Shown: piece by piece, positions 1 to 10,557 of the stretch
Numbering within the stretch: position 1 is the first letter of the stretch
Layout of the letters: the number at the start of each line of letters is the position of its first letter
From: Engraulis encrasicolus
Taxonomy: Eukaryota > Chordata > Actinopteri > Clupeiformes > Engraulidae
Assembly: GCF_034702125.1 (NCBI RefSeq)
Contig: NC_085857.1
Location: forward strand, 56,595,077-56,659,076
DNA: 64,000 nucleotides
Direction of reading: 5' to 3'
Program-made: the position numbers and the translations under genes
The notes under the pieces: generated by a model
Database searches by the model: none
The model's input: the letters and a program-made list of their open reading frames with translations, nothing else
What the model was told of the DNA's origin: nothing

Positions 1-50
1 AAGGATGATATGCCCAACTTCAGCAATGATCCAGTCTCACCACATCCACG
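1..50 (+). CDS. NLRC3-like N-terminal peptide-repeat exon, 3' part only
   Basis: The window opens inside an exon whose remaining codons read KDDMPNFSNDPVSPHP plus two bases, followed by a GT donor at 51-52 (ACG|GTGACT). The same peptide tail, MPNFSNDPVSPHP, occurs in the full exon at 2493-2606. Homology continues into both downstream introns for about 150-170 bases, so the two are paralogous exon-plus-intron copies. In fish NLRC3-like receptors this region normally carries serially repeated peptides of about 30-40 residues with a PSCVSxKSDRSM core; here the core lies left of the window. The exon ends in phase 2, like its paralogue. It could be an upstream exon of the same gene (favoured, same strand and phase) or a remnant of a neighbouring gene copy. 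Confidence 0.55.
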
Positions 51-380
51 GTGACTTATTAGTCTTTCATTTGGGTGATGAAGCCATGTTCAGATGGATC
101 CTAACTGTATGCACATACAAGGTTCGCGTGTGCAGGAGCAGCGCAGGGATGGGGCAGGGCAAGCACAAGAGGTTCACAGGCTGTTTAGTTGTTTTCACAC
201 TTAATGATCCTCCCGTTCCACTTCCCCAACAAAGTGAAAGCATGTTCCCTTCAAACAAGCATCGAGGCTGCCGGACCATAGAGAGAGAAACTAAACTAAA
301 AGAGCCAAAAAAAATGTCCCGACCTGTAATTGTAAGATGTTACATAAAATGTATCAATTCAAAACGCTGTGCACATTTGC

Positions 381-931
381 TCAAACCAATGTCATTGCGA
401 ACTGCAGGGCTTGTTGCGGTGTAGAGAAAACTTGCTCTGATGTTCCTACGATAAGCCTGAGCAGGACTGGGTAGCAAAAGCCAATCTTGGCACCAGCCTC
501 CTTCAGCCTGTCACAAAGTCCTTTAAACGCATGCCATTGTTTGATCACCACAGCAGGATAATCAGGGAAAATATGAATCTCCCTATTGTTGTATGTCAGA
601 GGAAACTGTTGGCGAGATAGCCATAGTATTTTCTTCTTGGTTTGGAAATGGTGGATCCTGGCTGTCATGACTCGCCGTCCTCTTCATGAGATCTATTCCC
701 CAGGCGATGCGCTCGATCCAACACAACAGGCCTTGAAACATAACTGGCACCTAACAGTTCAGGGATAAACTTCTCCAAAAAATCCACAGGGTTTGATCCC
801 TCGATTTTCTCTGGTAGGCCAACAATATATTTGTACGTGTAGAGCGAGCCTCTAGATCGATTACCTTGGCATGCAATGCACGATTTTCCTTCTGCAGTTC
901 CATGCAAGTTTGTTCAACTTTTGCGAGCCTC
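381..931 (-). pseudogene. LINE-1-like ORF1 protein relic (3' part)
   Basis: Read on the minus strand, pieces resemble the ORF1 RNA-binding protein of L1-type non-LTR retrotransposons. They are, in order, a short coiled-coil stretch (AKVEQTCMELQKENRALHAK), a segment with IVGLPEKIEG and DFLEKFIPELLG followed by DRAHRLG (RRM-like region), and a C-terminal stretch with PLTYNNREIHIFPDYPA. That order is typical of the ORF1 RRM plus C-terminal domain. The frame shifts between segments, so it is not functional. The relic is interrupted by the hAT-like element at 932-1806 and its frame resumes at 1807. It sits antisense in the intron between the two N-terminal NLR exons. Confidence 0.7.
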
Positions 932-1019
932 CAGTGTTTCCCATACATTGAGGAAACTATGGCGGCCCGCCATAGTTTAAATTTGGCCGCCATAGTTTCC
1001 GAAAATGTAAAAAAAAAAA

Positions 1020-1061
<42 letters not shown>

Positions 1062-1806
1062 GATTTCCGTGTTTGTTAAAAGCGATTTCAATTACGATTT
1101 CCTTCGCATTTTCCTCCTGGAGTAAATACATCCTATAGAGAAAACCACAAGTGCTTGAAAGAGAGAGGGATCAAAAGCCTTGTCAAGTTGTTGTAGTTAA
1201 CTTGGGTTTGGGAGCAATAAAAAAAAAAAACCTTCCGAGAAGGGACAGTTGGGATGAGTTTACTAACACTCCCCAGGCTTTGTTTTACAGTTGTAATGAG
1301 TTAGGTGACAGGCCTTCATTGACAAGGCAGAAGAGACATCGGGCTGCATATAGAAATGAATGTGTAATGAATGTGAATATAGACATAAATGTGTAATATG
1401 TTGTTCAGCACTTTTAATGGGAGGAATTTTGAAAAACTGGCCCTGTGACCAGCACCCCTCATGTAGAAGGTGTACGCCTATGTGTGTGTGGGGAAAAGGC
1501 ATAGCCTACCCTCTTAGACCCTTTTTGTTTATGCGTTAACAATTTCACTCTTAAATTCTTATCTCCCCTGCATGTGTATTATGTGGCCTCATTTCTCAAA
1601 ATATAAATGGCTGAAATGTAGGCGTAGGCCTATAGTTTCTCCATGCGCCAATGTCATACTGTACTCATTGTTTTGCCATTTTGCATTTACACTGCGTGAA
1701 TACCCCCCCCCCCAAAAAAAAAGGCCCGTGAAAAGACACCACCCCCCCCCGGACAAAAAAAAAACGACTGCCCCCATAGTTTCCAAAATTTCTGTGGGAA
1801 ACACTG
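932..1806. mobile_element. hAT-like nonautonomous element inserted in LINE relic
   Basis: The left end starts CAGTGTTTCCC and continues with GGAAACTATGG. The right end is the reverse complement of a closely similar sequence ending GGGAAACACTG. The direct repeat GAGCCTC (925-931 and 1807-1813) flanks it; hAT elements make 8-bp duplications, so one base has diverged or the boundary is off by one. The interior carries a poly-A/poly-T block (about 1009-1059), short C-runs and no transposase. A fragment at about 1411-1465 resembles one at about 14606-14665 (shared GGAATTTTGAAAAACTGGCC). Confidence 0.65.
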
Positions 1807-1914
1807 GAGCCTCTTATAGGAGCCACAGACCCAGAGGTCAAGTGGTGCCCCTGTGGAGATTGAAAGTGTCAGTGTGATGACTAGTCTGTGCCCTGACATC
1901 TTAACAACAGTCAT
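1807..1914 (-). pseudogene. Continuation of the LINE ORF1 relic upstream of the hAT insertion
   Basis: If the 932-1806 element is excised, the minus-strand frame reads through the junction (…GSYKRL joined to AKVEQ…). This supports the two flanks having been one sequence before insertion. The peptide upstream of the junction is not recognisable as a domain. Confidence 0.4.
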
Positions 1915-2217
1915 TCATGGATGGTGCAGGCACACTTGGCAGTGTAGCAATCCCTGCAAATCGCGTTTGGAAAGTCATCTGCATTTGCACAGGTAAGCTC
2001 TGTTTCTCTGCATCATGCGATGCAAGAAGACGGATTCTCATCTTGGCGATCCCAAGTAGCCCACCCATCTCACCCGTGTGCCCACCTGCGACCGAATGTT
2101 ATAACACTGCTGGTCCCCATGATCTCTTGACTGAAGGCGCATTCCAATAGGCAGCAAATCACAAATTAGTAGAAGTCTTGCAGTTGACCTATGCCAAATT
2201 TAATGCAGCACTCCCTG

Positions 2218-2465
2218 CAAGACTGAACCAATTCAACCGGGAAGATAAGTCGGGTTATAGCCAAAGTATACAATGTAAACATGTTTTGTAATTACCTAGG
2301 CCATATATTTGTGATAATGGTTTGTTGCGCTACACCTGCTGCTCAAGTTGGCGATCATAGTCATCTCAACTCAAACTTGAGAACGGCATACTCGGTCTCA
2401 GATCTGTCGTAGCAGTTTCATCTTTTCTGAGCTTACAGTGACATTTGATGAATGCCAACCTTAAT
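2218..2465. mobile_element. Fragment of the MITE family seen in full at 24778-25579
   Basis: The stretch from the ACCAATTCAA region through TGCTGCTCAAGTTGG and on to TGATGAATGCCAA aligns with about 25278-25502 with scattered substitutions. Terminal repeats are missing here, so it is a decayed copy. It lies about 30 bases upstream of the 2493 exon acceptor. Confidence 0.6.
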
Positions 2466-2492
2466 TCCTGTTCTGTGTCATTGTGTGTGTAG

Positions 2493-2606
2493 AGTCCAGA
2501 CCCCCAGAGCTCCATCTCCAGTGCCCAGCTGTGTGTCTCTGAAGAGTGACAGGTCCATGGGTCATATGCCCAACTTCAGCAATGATCCAGTCTCACCACA
2601 TCCACA
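2493..2606 (+). CDS. NLRC3-like N-terminal peptide-repeat exon
   Basis: The acceptor is a GT-rich tract ending TGTGTAG. The 114-bp exon (38 codons, phase 2 at both ends, so it can be duplicated without frame change) encodes VQTPRAPSPVPSCVSLKSDR, then SMGHMPNFSNDPVSPHP. The donor is CCACA|GTGAGT. The PSCVSLKSDRSM core is the hallmark of the short repeated peptides that precede the FISNA-NACHT exon in fish NLR-C/NLRC3-like genes. The role of this peptide is not established; it is soluble and low in complexity, probably a linker or interaction region. Phase 2 joins correctly to the next exon at 20761. The partial paralogue at 1-50 suggests an array extending left of the window. Confidence 0.75.
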
Positions 2607-2789
2607 GTGAGTTATTAGTGTCTCATTTGGGTGATGAAGCCATGTTCAGAGGTATCCCTGTACAAAGGTATCCTAACCGCACATGCACATACAAGGTTCG
2701 CGTGTGCGAGGGCAGGAGCAGCGCAGGGATGGGGGCAGGGCAAGCGCAAGAGGCTCACGGGCTGTTCGGTTGTTTTCGAATTTCGTTAG

Positions 2790-4018
2790 ACGATTCTCTC
2801 TCTACAGGACATACAATCACTCCGAATTGTAACACCGGCGCACCAGGGGTTACCTACCGCCAGGTCAGCCATGCAGCGAGAAGTATGCCCACTGAGGATC
2901 AGTGGAGCCTGGTCGGGCACAGCCACAAGCCTTCGGACATGATGGACGCCTGTGAGTAAAATGGGGTCTAACCCCTGACTCACACTCACGTCCGAGGTCA
3001 GCCTTGGACGGGCCACACTCATAGAGCCTACAGCAATGGATGTGGGTGAAAGAGTTCACCACGAGCCTGAGAGAGGGGGTGCTTTCTGAGGGGTAGATCC
3101 CATGGCTTACCTGAAAGCAGGCTTGAGATTTCTGCCAACCACGGCCGCCCACGCCAGCGGGCGGCCACTAAGAGCAGGGACAGGCGTTCAGAATGGAACT
3201 TGTGCAGAACGGCCAACAGGGGAAAGGCATACAGCCTCCCATTTGGCCAGGGTTGAACTAGGGCATCAGTTCCCATAGCTATGTTACAGGGGTCTCCCAC
3301 GTTAAGGGCGCCTGGCACATGTGATGCCTATCTGCCCGTGACAGTAACCGTTTTGCCAGGGATTGCCACCTTGGTTATTGATGTAAGCCAGTCGGGACCA
3401 GGACGTGGCAGGAGAGGCAAGAAGTGCCTCAGGCCAAGGAACACCGTCAGGAGTTCCAAGTAGTTAATGTGGCAGGCGGCAAGCTGGGGAGACCAGACAC
3501 CGCTCAAACCACGATCGTTGAGCATCGTTCCCCGACCTTGAAGGGATGCGTCCGTACTGAGGAACAGGGGGATGCATAACATGAGGTATAAAGGCTAAAG
3601 GTATAACATGAGCAGCGGGCGTCGAGGGGGTTCGGTCCATTGCACCGTACGAGTGGCTCGCGTAGCTTGGGCGGAAGATCTTTGAGACCTTGCCCAGAGG
3701 ACAGCAGTGAAGCGGTCAGATTTGTGCGGCAGCTTTGGAGCTGTAGCCGCCAGGGAGACCGCCCCCAGAGAGGTATCCGATATACCATTCATGCCCTCCA
3801 TGTCTAGCATGGAAAAGCCACCAATGAGGGCTCTGGACGGAAGCAGATGTTGCCACGACTTTTGCACTTGATAATGTCTGGAAAAGAAGGGAGCACCTCC
3901 TGAACAGAGGGCGTTGTTCGGGTGAGAAAAGAGTGCTGTCTTTTAGAAGGGGCCGCAGGCTACTGAACACCCAGCTTATCGGCCACCTTGCAGCAGAAAG
4001 TGTGACGTGTTTCCCCGA
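2790..4018 (-). pseudogene. DIRS-like retrotransposon relic, gag and RNase H/RT parts
   Basis: Minus-strand reading gives fragments typical of DIRS-type (tyrosine-recombinase) retroelements of fish. A gag-like region lies at about 3600-3970, an RNase H segment at about 3330-3580 (DASLQGRG…LSGVWSPQL…INYLELLTVFLGLRHFLP), and a following segment at about 3030-3320 (DALVQPWPNGRLYAFPLL, then LLVAARW and ELFHPHP). Most of the reverse transcriptase between gag and RNase H is absent, so the copy is internally deleted. Stops and frameshifts are frequent. Its gag 5' part lies beyond the palindromic insertion at 4019-5682. Family assignment comes from remembered motif resemblance, not a search. Confidence 0.6.
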
Positions 4019-5682
4019 GGGTCATTCCACGCCAAATCAACAAGAGCCCGCGCACTTAGGTCTCAAAAAAATCTGAAAATATTACTGAGTGTACCCATGA
4101 CACTTAAGAGAAACACTGTACATTTATCTGAATGTAAGATGTATACTTTCCATGTTACAGCCAATTTCACTTGGGGAGGGGGGTGCCCATTTTGTTCACA
4201 CTCTTTTTTTTGTCAAAGTTCACAAGCCCGTAGCTCAAGAACTAAACCATGTAGGAAGCTCAAATTTGGCATGCTGGTACATAGATAGGAATTGTTTGTT
4301 GCAAAACTGTCAGTTTTGGTCTGTATGATCTTGCATCATCATGGCATTCCCTCAAAAATGATACAAATTGTACTGGAGTTTTTGGCTGTGCTCTGTTTAG
4401 GCCTTCAGAAGACATATTTGTGCCCAACATAGCCTCATGATTTTTTCCCCTAGTAGATACAAGTAGAAACACTCCCATACAAATCTATGAATAGAAAGGA
4501 AACCCCATCAGTGTTTGACCAGAAGACCTCACAAGTCTGACAAATCATTTTGGGTGTCATTTTCAGAGCACCAGAACACCTTGTGGGATTGTCCACAGAT
4601 TTTTATTTTATATTTTTCTTCATTCTCCATGAAGTCTTCTTTTTAAAAATGCCAATGAGACTTGTCTTATGTGATGTTTTCTTTTGTAATTTCCACCCTG
4701 AACATGGGCAAAATGCAAAAAGAGAGCAACATGATTTCGATAACATTTAATGTAAAGACTAAATAATCAAATGCAAATTTTGCCCAGACATGATCACCCG
4801 AGAGTCCCTGTGCAGGGGTGCAGGTATCCCTTTCAATTTCAATGATTTCAGGAGCGTTCAATGTGGGAGCAGGTTCGCTCACCAAAAGAGACAGTAGGTC
4901 AGGCACAAGGACTCATGTTGTTACTTTTTTTGACCAGCAGATGGCAGCGGAAGAAACGCATAGAAAACATATTGCCCTCAATGTGCATGTTGCCCATGTT
5001 CAGGTTGGAAATTACAAAAGAAAACATCACATAAGACAAGTCTCATTTGCATTTTTAAAAAGAAGAATTCATGGAGAATGAAGAAAAAAATAAAATAAAA
5101 ATCTGTGGACAATCCCACAAGGGGTTCTGGAGCTCTGAAAATGACACCCAAAATGATTTGTCAGACTTGTGAGGTCTTCTGGTCAAACACTGATGGGATT
5201 TCCTTTCTATTTATAGATTTTTATGAGAGTGTTCCTACTTGTATCTACAAGGGGAAAAAATCAAGAGGCTATGTTGAGCACAAATACGTCTTCTGAAGGC
5301 CTAAACAGAGCACAACCAAAAACTCCAGTGCAATTTGTATCATCTTTGAGGGAATGCCATGACGATGCAGGATCATACAGACCAAAACTGACAGCTTTGC
5401 AACAAACTATTCCTATCTATGTACCAGCATGCCAAATTTGAGCTTCCTACATGGTTTAGTTATTGAGCTACGGGCTTGTGAACTTTGACAAAAAAAAGAG
5501 TGTGAACAAAATGGGCACCCCCCTCCCCCAGTAAAATTGGCTGTAACATGGAGAGTATACATCTTACATTCAAATAAATGTACAGTGTTTCTCTTAAGTA
5601 CCATGGGTACACTCAGTAATATTTTCAGAATTTTTTGAGACATAAGTGTGCGGGCTCTTGTTGATTTGGCGTGGAATGACCC
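4019..5682. mobile_element. Large palindromic fold-back element, family GGGTCATTCCAYG, copy 1
   Basis: The left arm (about 4019-4715) and right arm (about 4985-5682) are inverted copies of each other along their whole length. Termini are GGGTCATTCCACGCCAAATC and its complement. A loop of about 270 bp separates the arms and contains TGACCAGCAGATGGCAGC, which recurs in copy 3 (60453-63378). Flanks are CCGA/CCCA, a possible degenerate 4-bp duplication. The element interrupts the DIRS-like gag. No transposase is visible. Confidence 0.8.
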
Positions 5683-6100
5683 CCCAAGGGAGCATTACTC
5701 CCCACTTCTGGGTCTGAGTCTGCGACAGAATGCGCCTGAGATGGAGGGAACTCTGCATCGAACGGGTCGGCTAGATCTTCCCCATCATCAAATGAATCCG
5801 TAGCCGCTAGTGAAACACTGTCCAGTGATGTGTCTGAAACATCAGGGGTGAATAGCCGCTGTTTGCCAATTTGCGCGGGAGTAGGAGACTTACTCACCCC
5901 ACCGTGGTATATATCAGCGATATCCGAATCATCACCGTATGACTTTTGGTCAGGGTTGTTCACTGCCATGTTCTCGAGTAACGAAAGCCTGTACTTGCGT
6001 AACTTCACTGGTAAAATGCGACATTGTTCGCATGAGCCACCTTTAAAGCGCCTTACGAGTGTGGGCTATGCACAGACAGAGTATGCATCATGAGTATATG
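5683..6100 (-). pseudogene. DIRS-like retrotransposon gag N-terminal part
   Basis: The minus-strand open frame from about 6008 begins MKLRKYRLSLLE and contains acidic stretches (DDSDIADIYHGG, DSFDDGEDLADPFDAEFPPS), then runs into the palindrome. Upstream in frame is a CEQCR-containing stretch that may be the zinc-binding N-terminus. Together with 2790-4018 this is one element cut in two by the fold-back insertion. DIRS gag proteins commonly have such acidic, serine-rich regions, but the assignment rests mainly on the downstream RNase H. Confidence 0.5.
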
Positions 6101-6667
6101 TAGCACCCCCATACTCAAATAGCGGGGCATGTATTTTTGGCCCTCGAATAATTTTGAAAAATAAATTTTTTAAAAATTGTAAACATTTTTTTTTGGTCCG
6201 ATCGCGCTGTCTGCTCTTATTTTGAAATCGCGCCACAGACGCTAGGAACCAGCGTGCCGTGCCCCACCCCCTCAGGCAGTTTGTCCCTCTTTGCCAGTCA
6301 GCTCCGGACAGACACACCTACAAGGGTGGCATTATAGGTTGTGAGGTCGACTACAAGGGAAGGACTGTATCAGAGCCTGTAAATAAATTACTTAAAGTGC
6401 CCATGGCGTAAAATTTTGACCTTAAGATGTTTTGGGGCCTTAAAATGAGTTACTCTGACCTCCTGAAGCCATCCCAGTGGTTTGCAATGTGTTACTGTGT
6501 ACACCGAGCTGTGCTGGAGGTTCCTCCCAGTTTGTAAACAAACTCTGACACAGCATCCAATTGACGCAAAGCTCGTGTGTGCCCGAGATGACGTCCTGCC
6601 CTCGTTCGCTCTCAACTCGTCCACGCCCTCTCTCCACCCACTAGCACGCCCATTCATTTGAAAACTC

Positions 6668-6674
6668 TATAAAT
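6668..6674 (+). promoter_or_regulatory. TATA-like box
   Basis: TATAAAT lies about 30 bases before the region preceding an ATG at 6706. It is preceded by a TGACGTC motif (about 6588, CRE-like). This is consistent with a Pol II promoter for the exon-like chain downstream, but no transcript evidence is available. Confidence 0.4.
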
Positions 6675-6705
6675 ACCAGCAGAACACCACATACGTGCCT
6701 GTTCA

Positions 6706-8361
6706 ATGTCTGAGGGAACATTTTCCGGATTAATGCTTTCACAATCTGGGACAATACAGAGCAAGTTATGGCCAACACCTGACGCTGAAGTCTGGATCAA
6801 TACCACCAAGCCTCCTGAACAAGTAAGTCATGAAAAGCTTCCAGTCTGTATAACAGTGGCATGGCTAACTAGCCTGCAGTATTAGCTGTGGGGGAAACCC
6901 CCCATACATTAGCCATGAAAGCTACACTGCTACAAAAGCAATAGCCATACTCTGTCTTGTTTTTCTTGGGACATCGACTGTAAAATATGACCACGGTCTT
7001 TGGAACTTACATGTACATCAAGCATGAGCACAATTAACTAAAGAGTTTCGATGGAAATGAAACCTTGACGACCGGGCTAGCGGCTATGTTAGCCCACCTG
7101 CCCTGTCAAATAACACGGGCATCCAGCTAGCTAGCTAACAAGGAATGTGATGTTGACAATTATTCTATTAAACACCGATTCAACAAGACCAAAATTTCTC
7201 AACATTTCGTTGGTTGACCAAGGAGGGTCCTGTGGTTGAAAACAAGGCATTTTAAAATGTTGCTGGTGAAAACACGATTTATTTAGGAAACCCTTTTTGT
7301 TGGCTGTGGTGCATGGTGCTGTACATATTCATTCCTATGGAGACCGGTGTTCGTAGTTTCACCTAGGGATGTTATAACTTGAGCTAACAGGTGTTAGAAC
7401 TAACCGAAGATCAGTTGTGACTAGCGATACACACCGAACTCATGAATTGGCATTTGACCAGGCAAGCCTTTGACTCGATGTGGTCACCTAACTATACCGA
7501 GTGTAGAGCTACTGGCCACTGCATTGAAACGTAGCTGGCTACAGTAATTACTCAGCGAGATGTGCGTGAATGCACGAGCTCAGCTGACACATCCAACACA
7601 GACATCAGTCAGTTGTTACAGGCTGCTATTTAGTGGTTGTGACGGCATTTGATTGCGTTTTTGTTTTCATCATATAACACATTTGGCATAACCTCTGGTA
7701 GGTACACAGAATACAGCAGTCGGATCACTTGTCCATCTTGCATTGCTCCAGGGCAGGCAGCTGTGGAGTTACGAGTGAGTTGCTATGCAACCTGCTCCCA
7801 CTGTCTGTCACATTTTCATTCATATCCGTGAATAGCTTGGAAAGCCAGATGCAGTCGAATATTAGGTTTATGTTTCCTTGACATTTCTGTCTCTGTTCTG
7901 ACTCAGACCATTTTCTTGTATAGAATTTGAGAGGCTTATTGTAGATCATTGAAAGTTATATTCTGTATTTCTTCCTAATGTCCGCAATTCTCATCTACAG
8001 AAGTTCCCGAAGAAAGCAACATGATGAAGCAAAACTGCTCCCTCACCACTACGTTGGAGTCTTCCCATTCAGTCATCACCCAATTTGCTCCAAAGAATCA
8101 AACACAAGCAGGTACCAGTAATTTGAGTGCTTCTGTGTCTTCACCTTTTTTCCGTGGTGCTCATCAGTGTAGGGGCTCTCAAACTTGGTCCAGGTAGACA
8201 GATGCAGAGGCACTAAAGGTTGCAATTTATACGCCCTGAAGAAGGCCATAAGGGCCGAAACGCGTAAGCATTGTAGCCAAATAAAAAGGTAAAAAAAATG
8301 CATCTGTCTAACTGGAACAAGTTGCTCCAAAGAATGTTGTCTTTCCTTATATGCTGTGCAG
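6706..8361 (+). pseudogene. Candidate small spliced unit inside the TTAA element, exons A and B
   Basis: Exon A (6706-6822) opens with ATG and encodes 39 codons (MSEGTFSGLMLSQSG…TTKPPEQ), ending at a strong donor CAA|GTAAGT. A good acceptor (TCATCTACAG) starts exon B at 8001. Joined in phase 0 the frame ends after seven codons (KFPKKAT), giving a 46-residue product. Exon B ends at a GCAG|GTGAGA donor (8361) and now contains a 223-bp SINE. Another frame in exon B stays open longer if the SINE is removed, so the original product may have been different. I do not recognise the protein. It may be a decayed transposon gene or a noncoding transcript. Confidence 0.3.
8099..8321 (+). mobile_element. 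SINE-like insertion with 14-bp target duplication
   Basis: It is flanked by the direct repeat TTGCTCCAAAGAAT (8085-8098 and 8322-8335), the signature of LINE-mediated retroposition. It contains GAAGAAGGCCATAAGGGCCG then AAACGCGT and an AATAAAAAGG near the 3' side, words common in fish SINE tails. Two inverted segments (near 8190-8206 and 8300-8315, GCATCTGTCTA) could form a stem. Confidence 0.65.
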
Positions 8362-8734
8362 GTGAGAAGATGGATCTTGTTCTAAAAGCAGGATTACACT
8401 AAAGTGCAAAACATGTAGGCCTACCTTGTTTCCTTTCCACTATCCAAACTCTCATCCTCCTTTGTGCTTGTGGCCTTGTGATGACCTTGCAAAATATGAT
8501 GTGGTATGCTGATAGATGGGCAATTCAACAACTCGTAGAAGATAAATTCAAATGTCTTTTTTTTATTAGTTGTTGTGCATAGCAGGGAAACTTATTTTCC
8601 CCATGGATGCTAGGTTGTTGGGCCACAAGCGCAAGTAGAAGACATGAGCTGGGATAATGGAGTGGATACCTTCACTATGCCCCCTGAAAACACTCTTCTG
8701 TTGAGATGTCTATATTTGATTTACAAGGCAATGC

Positions 8735-8735
<1 letters not shown>

Positions 8736-8807
<72 letters not shown>
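8736..8807. repeat. (CA)n microsatellite
   Basis: About 36 uninterrupted CA dinucleotides. Confidence 0.97.
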
Positions 8808-8809
<2 letters not shown>

Positions 8810-9030
8810 TTTCAGGTGATACTTGACTTGATGTAAGTAATTATAACTACACAATACAATTCATGGCATTAGTATAAAATGGCTCTTGCCGTGTTTTAGG
8901 AAGGAACCCTTCATATCCTTTCCAATGACAATAACAAGGTTTGTCTTTGAAACTGGCTAACCCTCACCCTCTTGACCAAATGAAAAATAAGAGGGACACT
9001 CTGTTCACACATTGTCTTTTGTACCTGCAG

Positions 9031-9560
9031 ACACTTCTTACAGATGGCTGTCCCCTAGAATGAAAATGCACACCAACCACCGGCAAACATCAAAAGCTAA
9101 TCCAACCTTTGGTAAGATTTGAAAAGAATTCAGTTCAACTAATTCTGACATAACATTTTAATAGTGTTACTTCAATAATTCAAAAATGACATAGCATTCT
9201 AAACAATATTTTTCTTTTCCTGTATGCTTTGTGTGGAAAGGTCTTCGGAAACCCCGTGACTAATGCAATGTTGGTGCCCTAGAAGACAAGTCAGCGCAGT
9301 TCAGACGAGCCAGCCAGAGGAGGTCACCGCCAGCCTTGTATCGAGGTCCCAACGTCCTTCATCGGGGAACTCGGCATGGATATGCAAGACAACACTCGAA
9401 TCACTGTTGGACAAATGCCTGAAACGGCTGGAAAAATAGAAAAGATGGTTACAGAGACTGTTATTGCTGTTCTTCTTTCAATACAATATTTGCCTTCCAT
9501 AAAATATCCCCATGTTCCAATTTAATATTCTTGATGCTGTTGTAAATAAATGTGTACACT
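9031..9560 (+). other. Candidate exons C and D of the spliced unit, with poly(A) signal
   Basis: Acceptor GTACCTGCAG precedes exon C (9031-9111), which ends at a TTTG|GTAAGA donor. A second acceptor (TGTGTGGAAAG) precedes exon D from 9241. AATAAA occurs at 9545-9550. No long frame is open, so these may be untranslated or noncoding exons downstream of 6706-8361. Confidence 0.25.
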
Positions 9561-9963
9561 GTCTTCACACTGTCTGCATAATTGGATTAGCCGCTTATAG
9601 TGATCTTGAACTCTGTACAAAAAGTTCCAGCATGCGTTGTGGCTCTCCTGCCTTCTCTCCAAGTTTTAGTGATCTGATAAAGATAAGACATGGCAAGTTT
9701 GCTCTTATATGCACAGATGGCTTCAAATGAAAGTAATGCTACCTGAGGTAGGCAGCATAATGTTATCTCTTTCTGTGGGCATTGTCTCAGTTTCCACACT
9801 AGCAGCTAACCTTATTACAAAAAAGGCAGTTTTCTGATACTGTTAGCCAGGTTACTCTCAGGTAAACATGAGATGATGCAATTTTCGCAATGGAAACTTA
9901 ACTGGCAACTATGGATAAATGTGATGTCAACAGAGCATGGAATATTTCACCATTGTATACAAC

Positions 9964-10114
9964 CAGTGGTGTAGTCTACTTTTTTATGGTGGGTATACTG
10001 TATATTTGTGCTATTCAAAACAATGGATCAATCAATTTTAAGTGGGTATACTGAAATCCCTGAAATTTAGAAGTGGGTATACCCGCGTTCTACATAGACA
10101 AGCCTACACCACTG
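9964..10114. mobile_element. hAT-type MITE, 151 bp
   Basis: TIRs are CAGTGGTGTAG and CTACACCACTG. The exact 8-bp duplication TATACAAC lies at 9956-9963 and 10115-10122. Confidence 0.85.
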
Positions 10115-10121
10115 TATACAA

Positions 10122-10306
10122 CAGTGTCTCCCAACCAGGGGTACGTTATGTACCAGTAGGGGTACGTGGAAAATGTGATGCTAACAAATATATGGAGTGT
10201 ACTCACATTGGTATAGAGGATCATACAGAGCATGAAGGAGGGGGTACTCATGAGGTGACAAAATTAAGTAGGGGGTACACAGGGCAAAAAAGGTTGGGAA
10301 TCACTG
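10122..10306. mobile_element. hAT-type MITE, 185 bp
   Basis: TIRs are CAGTGTCTCCCAACC and GGTTGGGAATCACTG. The near-exact 8-bp duplication is GTATACAA/GAATACAA (10114-10121, 10307-10314). It abuts the previous MITE; the two target duplications overlap. Confidence 0.8.
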
Positions 10307-10557
10307 GAATACAAGGCATAATATATGCATTTAATGCCATTTATTGGACAAAGGAAAGCTGGCTATTCTCCAGCACAGGCAGTGCACAGGGGAGCTGTTC
10401 AAATGCAGATTAGTTGTATATGTAGACACATTTTATGATCAGCCGATGGTGAGGAAGTGCGTACATCATAACTAGTATAGAGTAGCCTTTTGTCATGTAA
10501 TACACCACCCTCCTCAAACAGACTTGTGATGCATGATAAGCATTGCAGTGGTGATAC

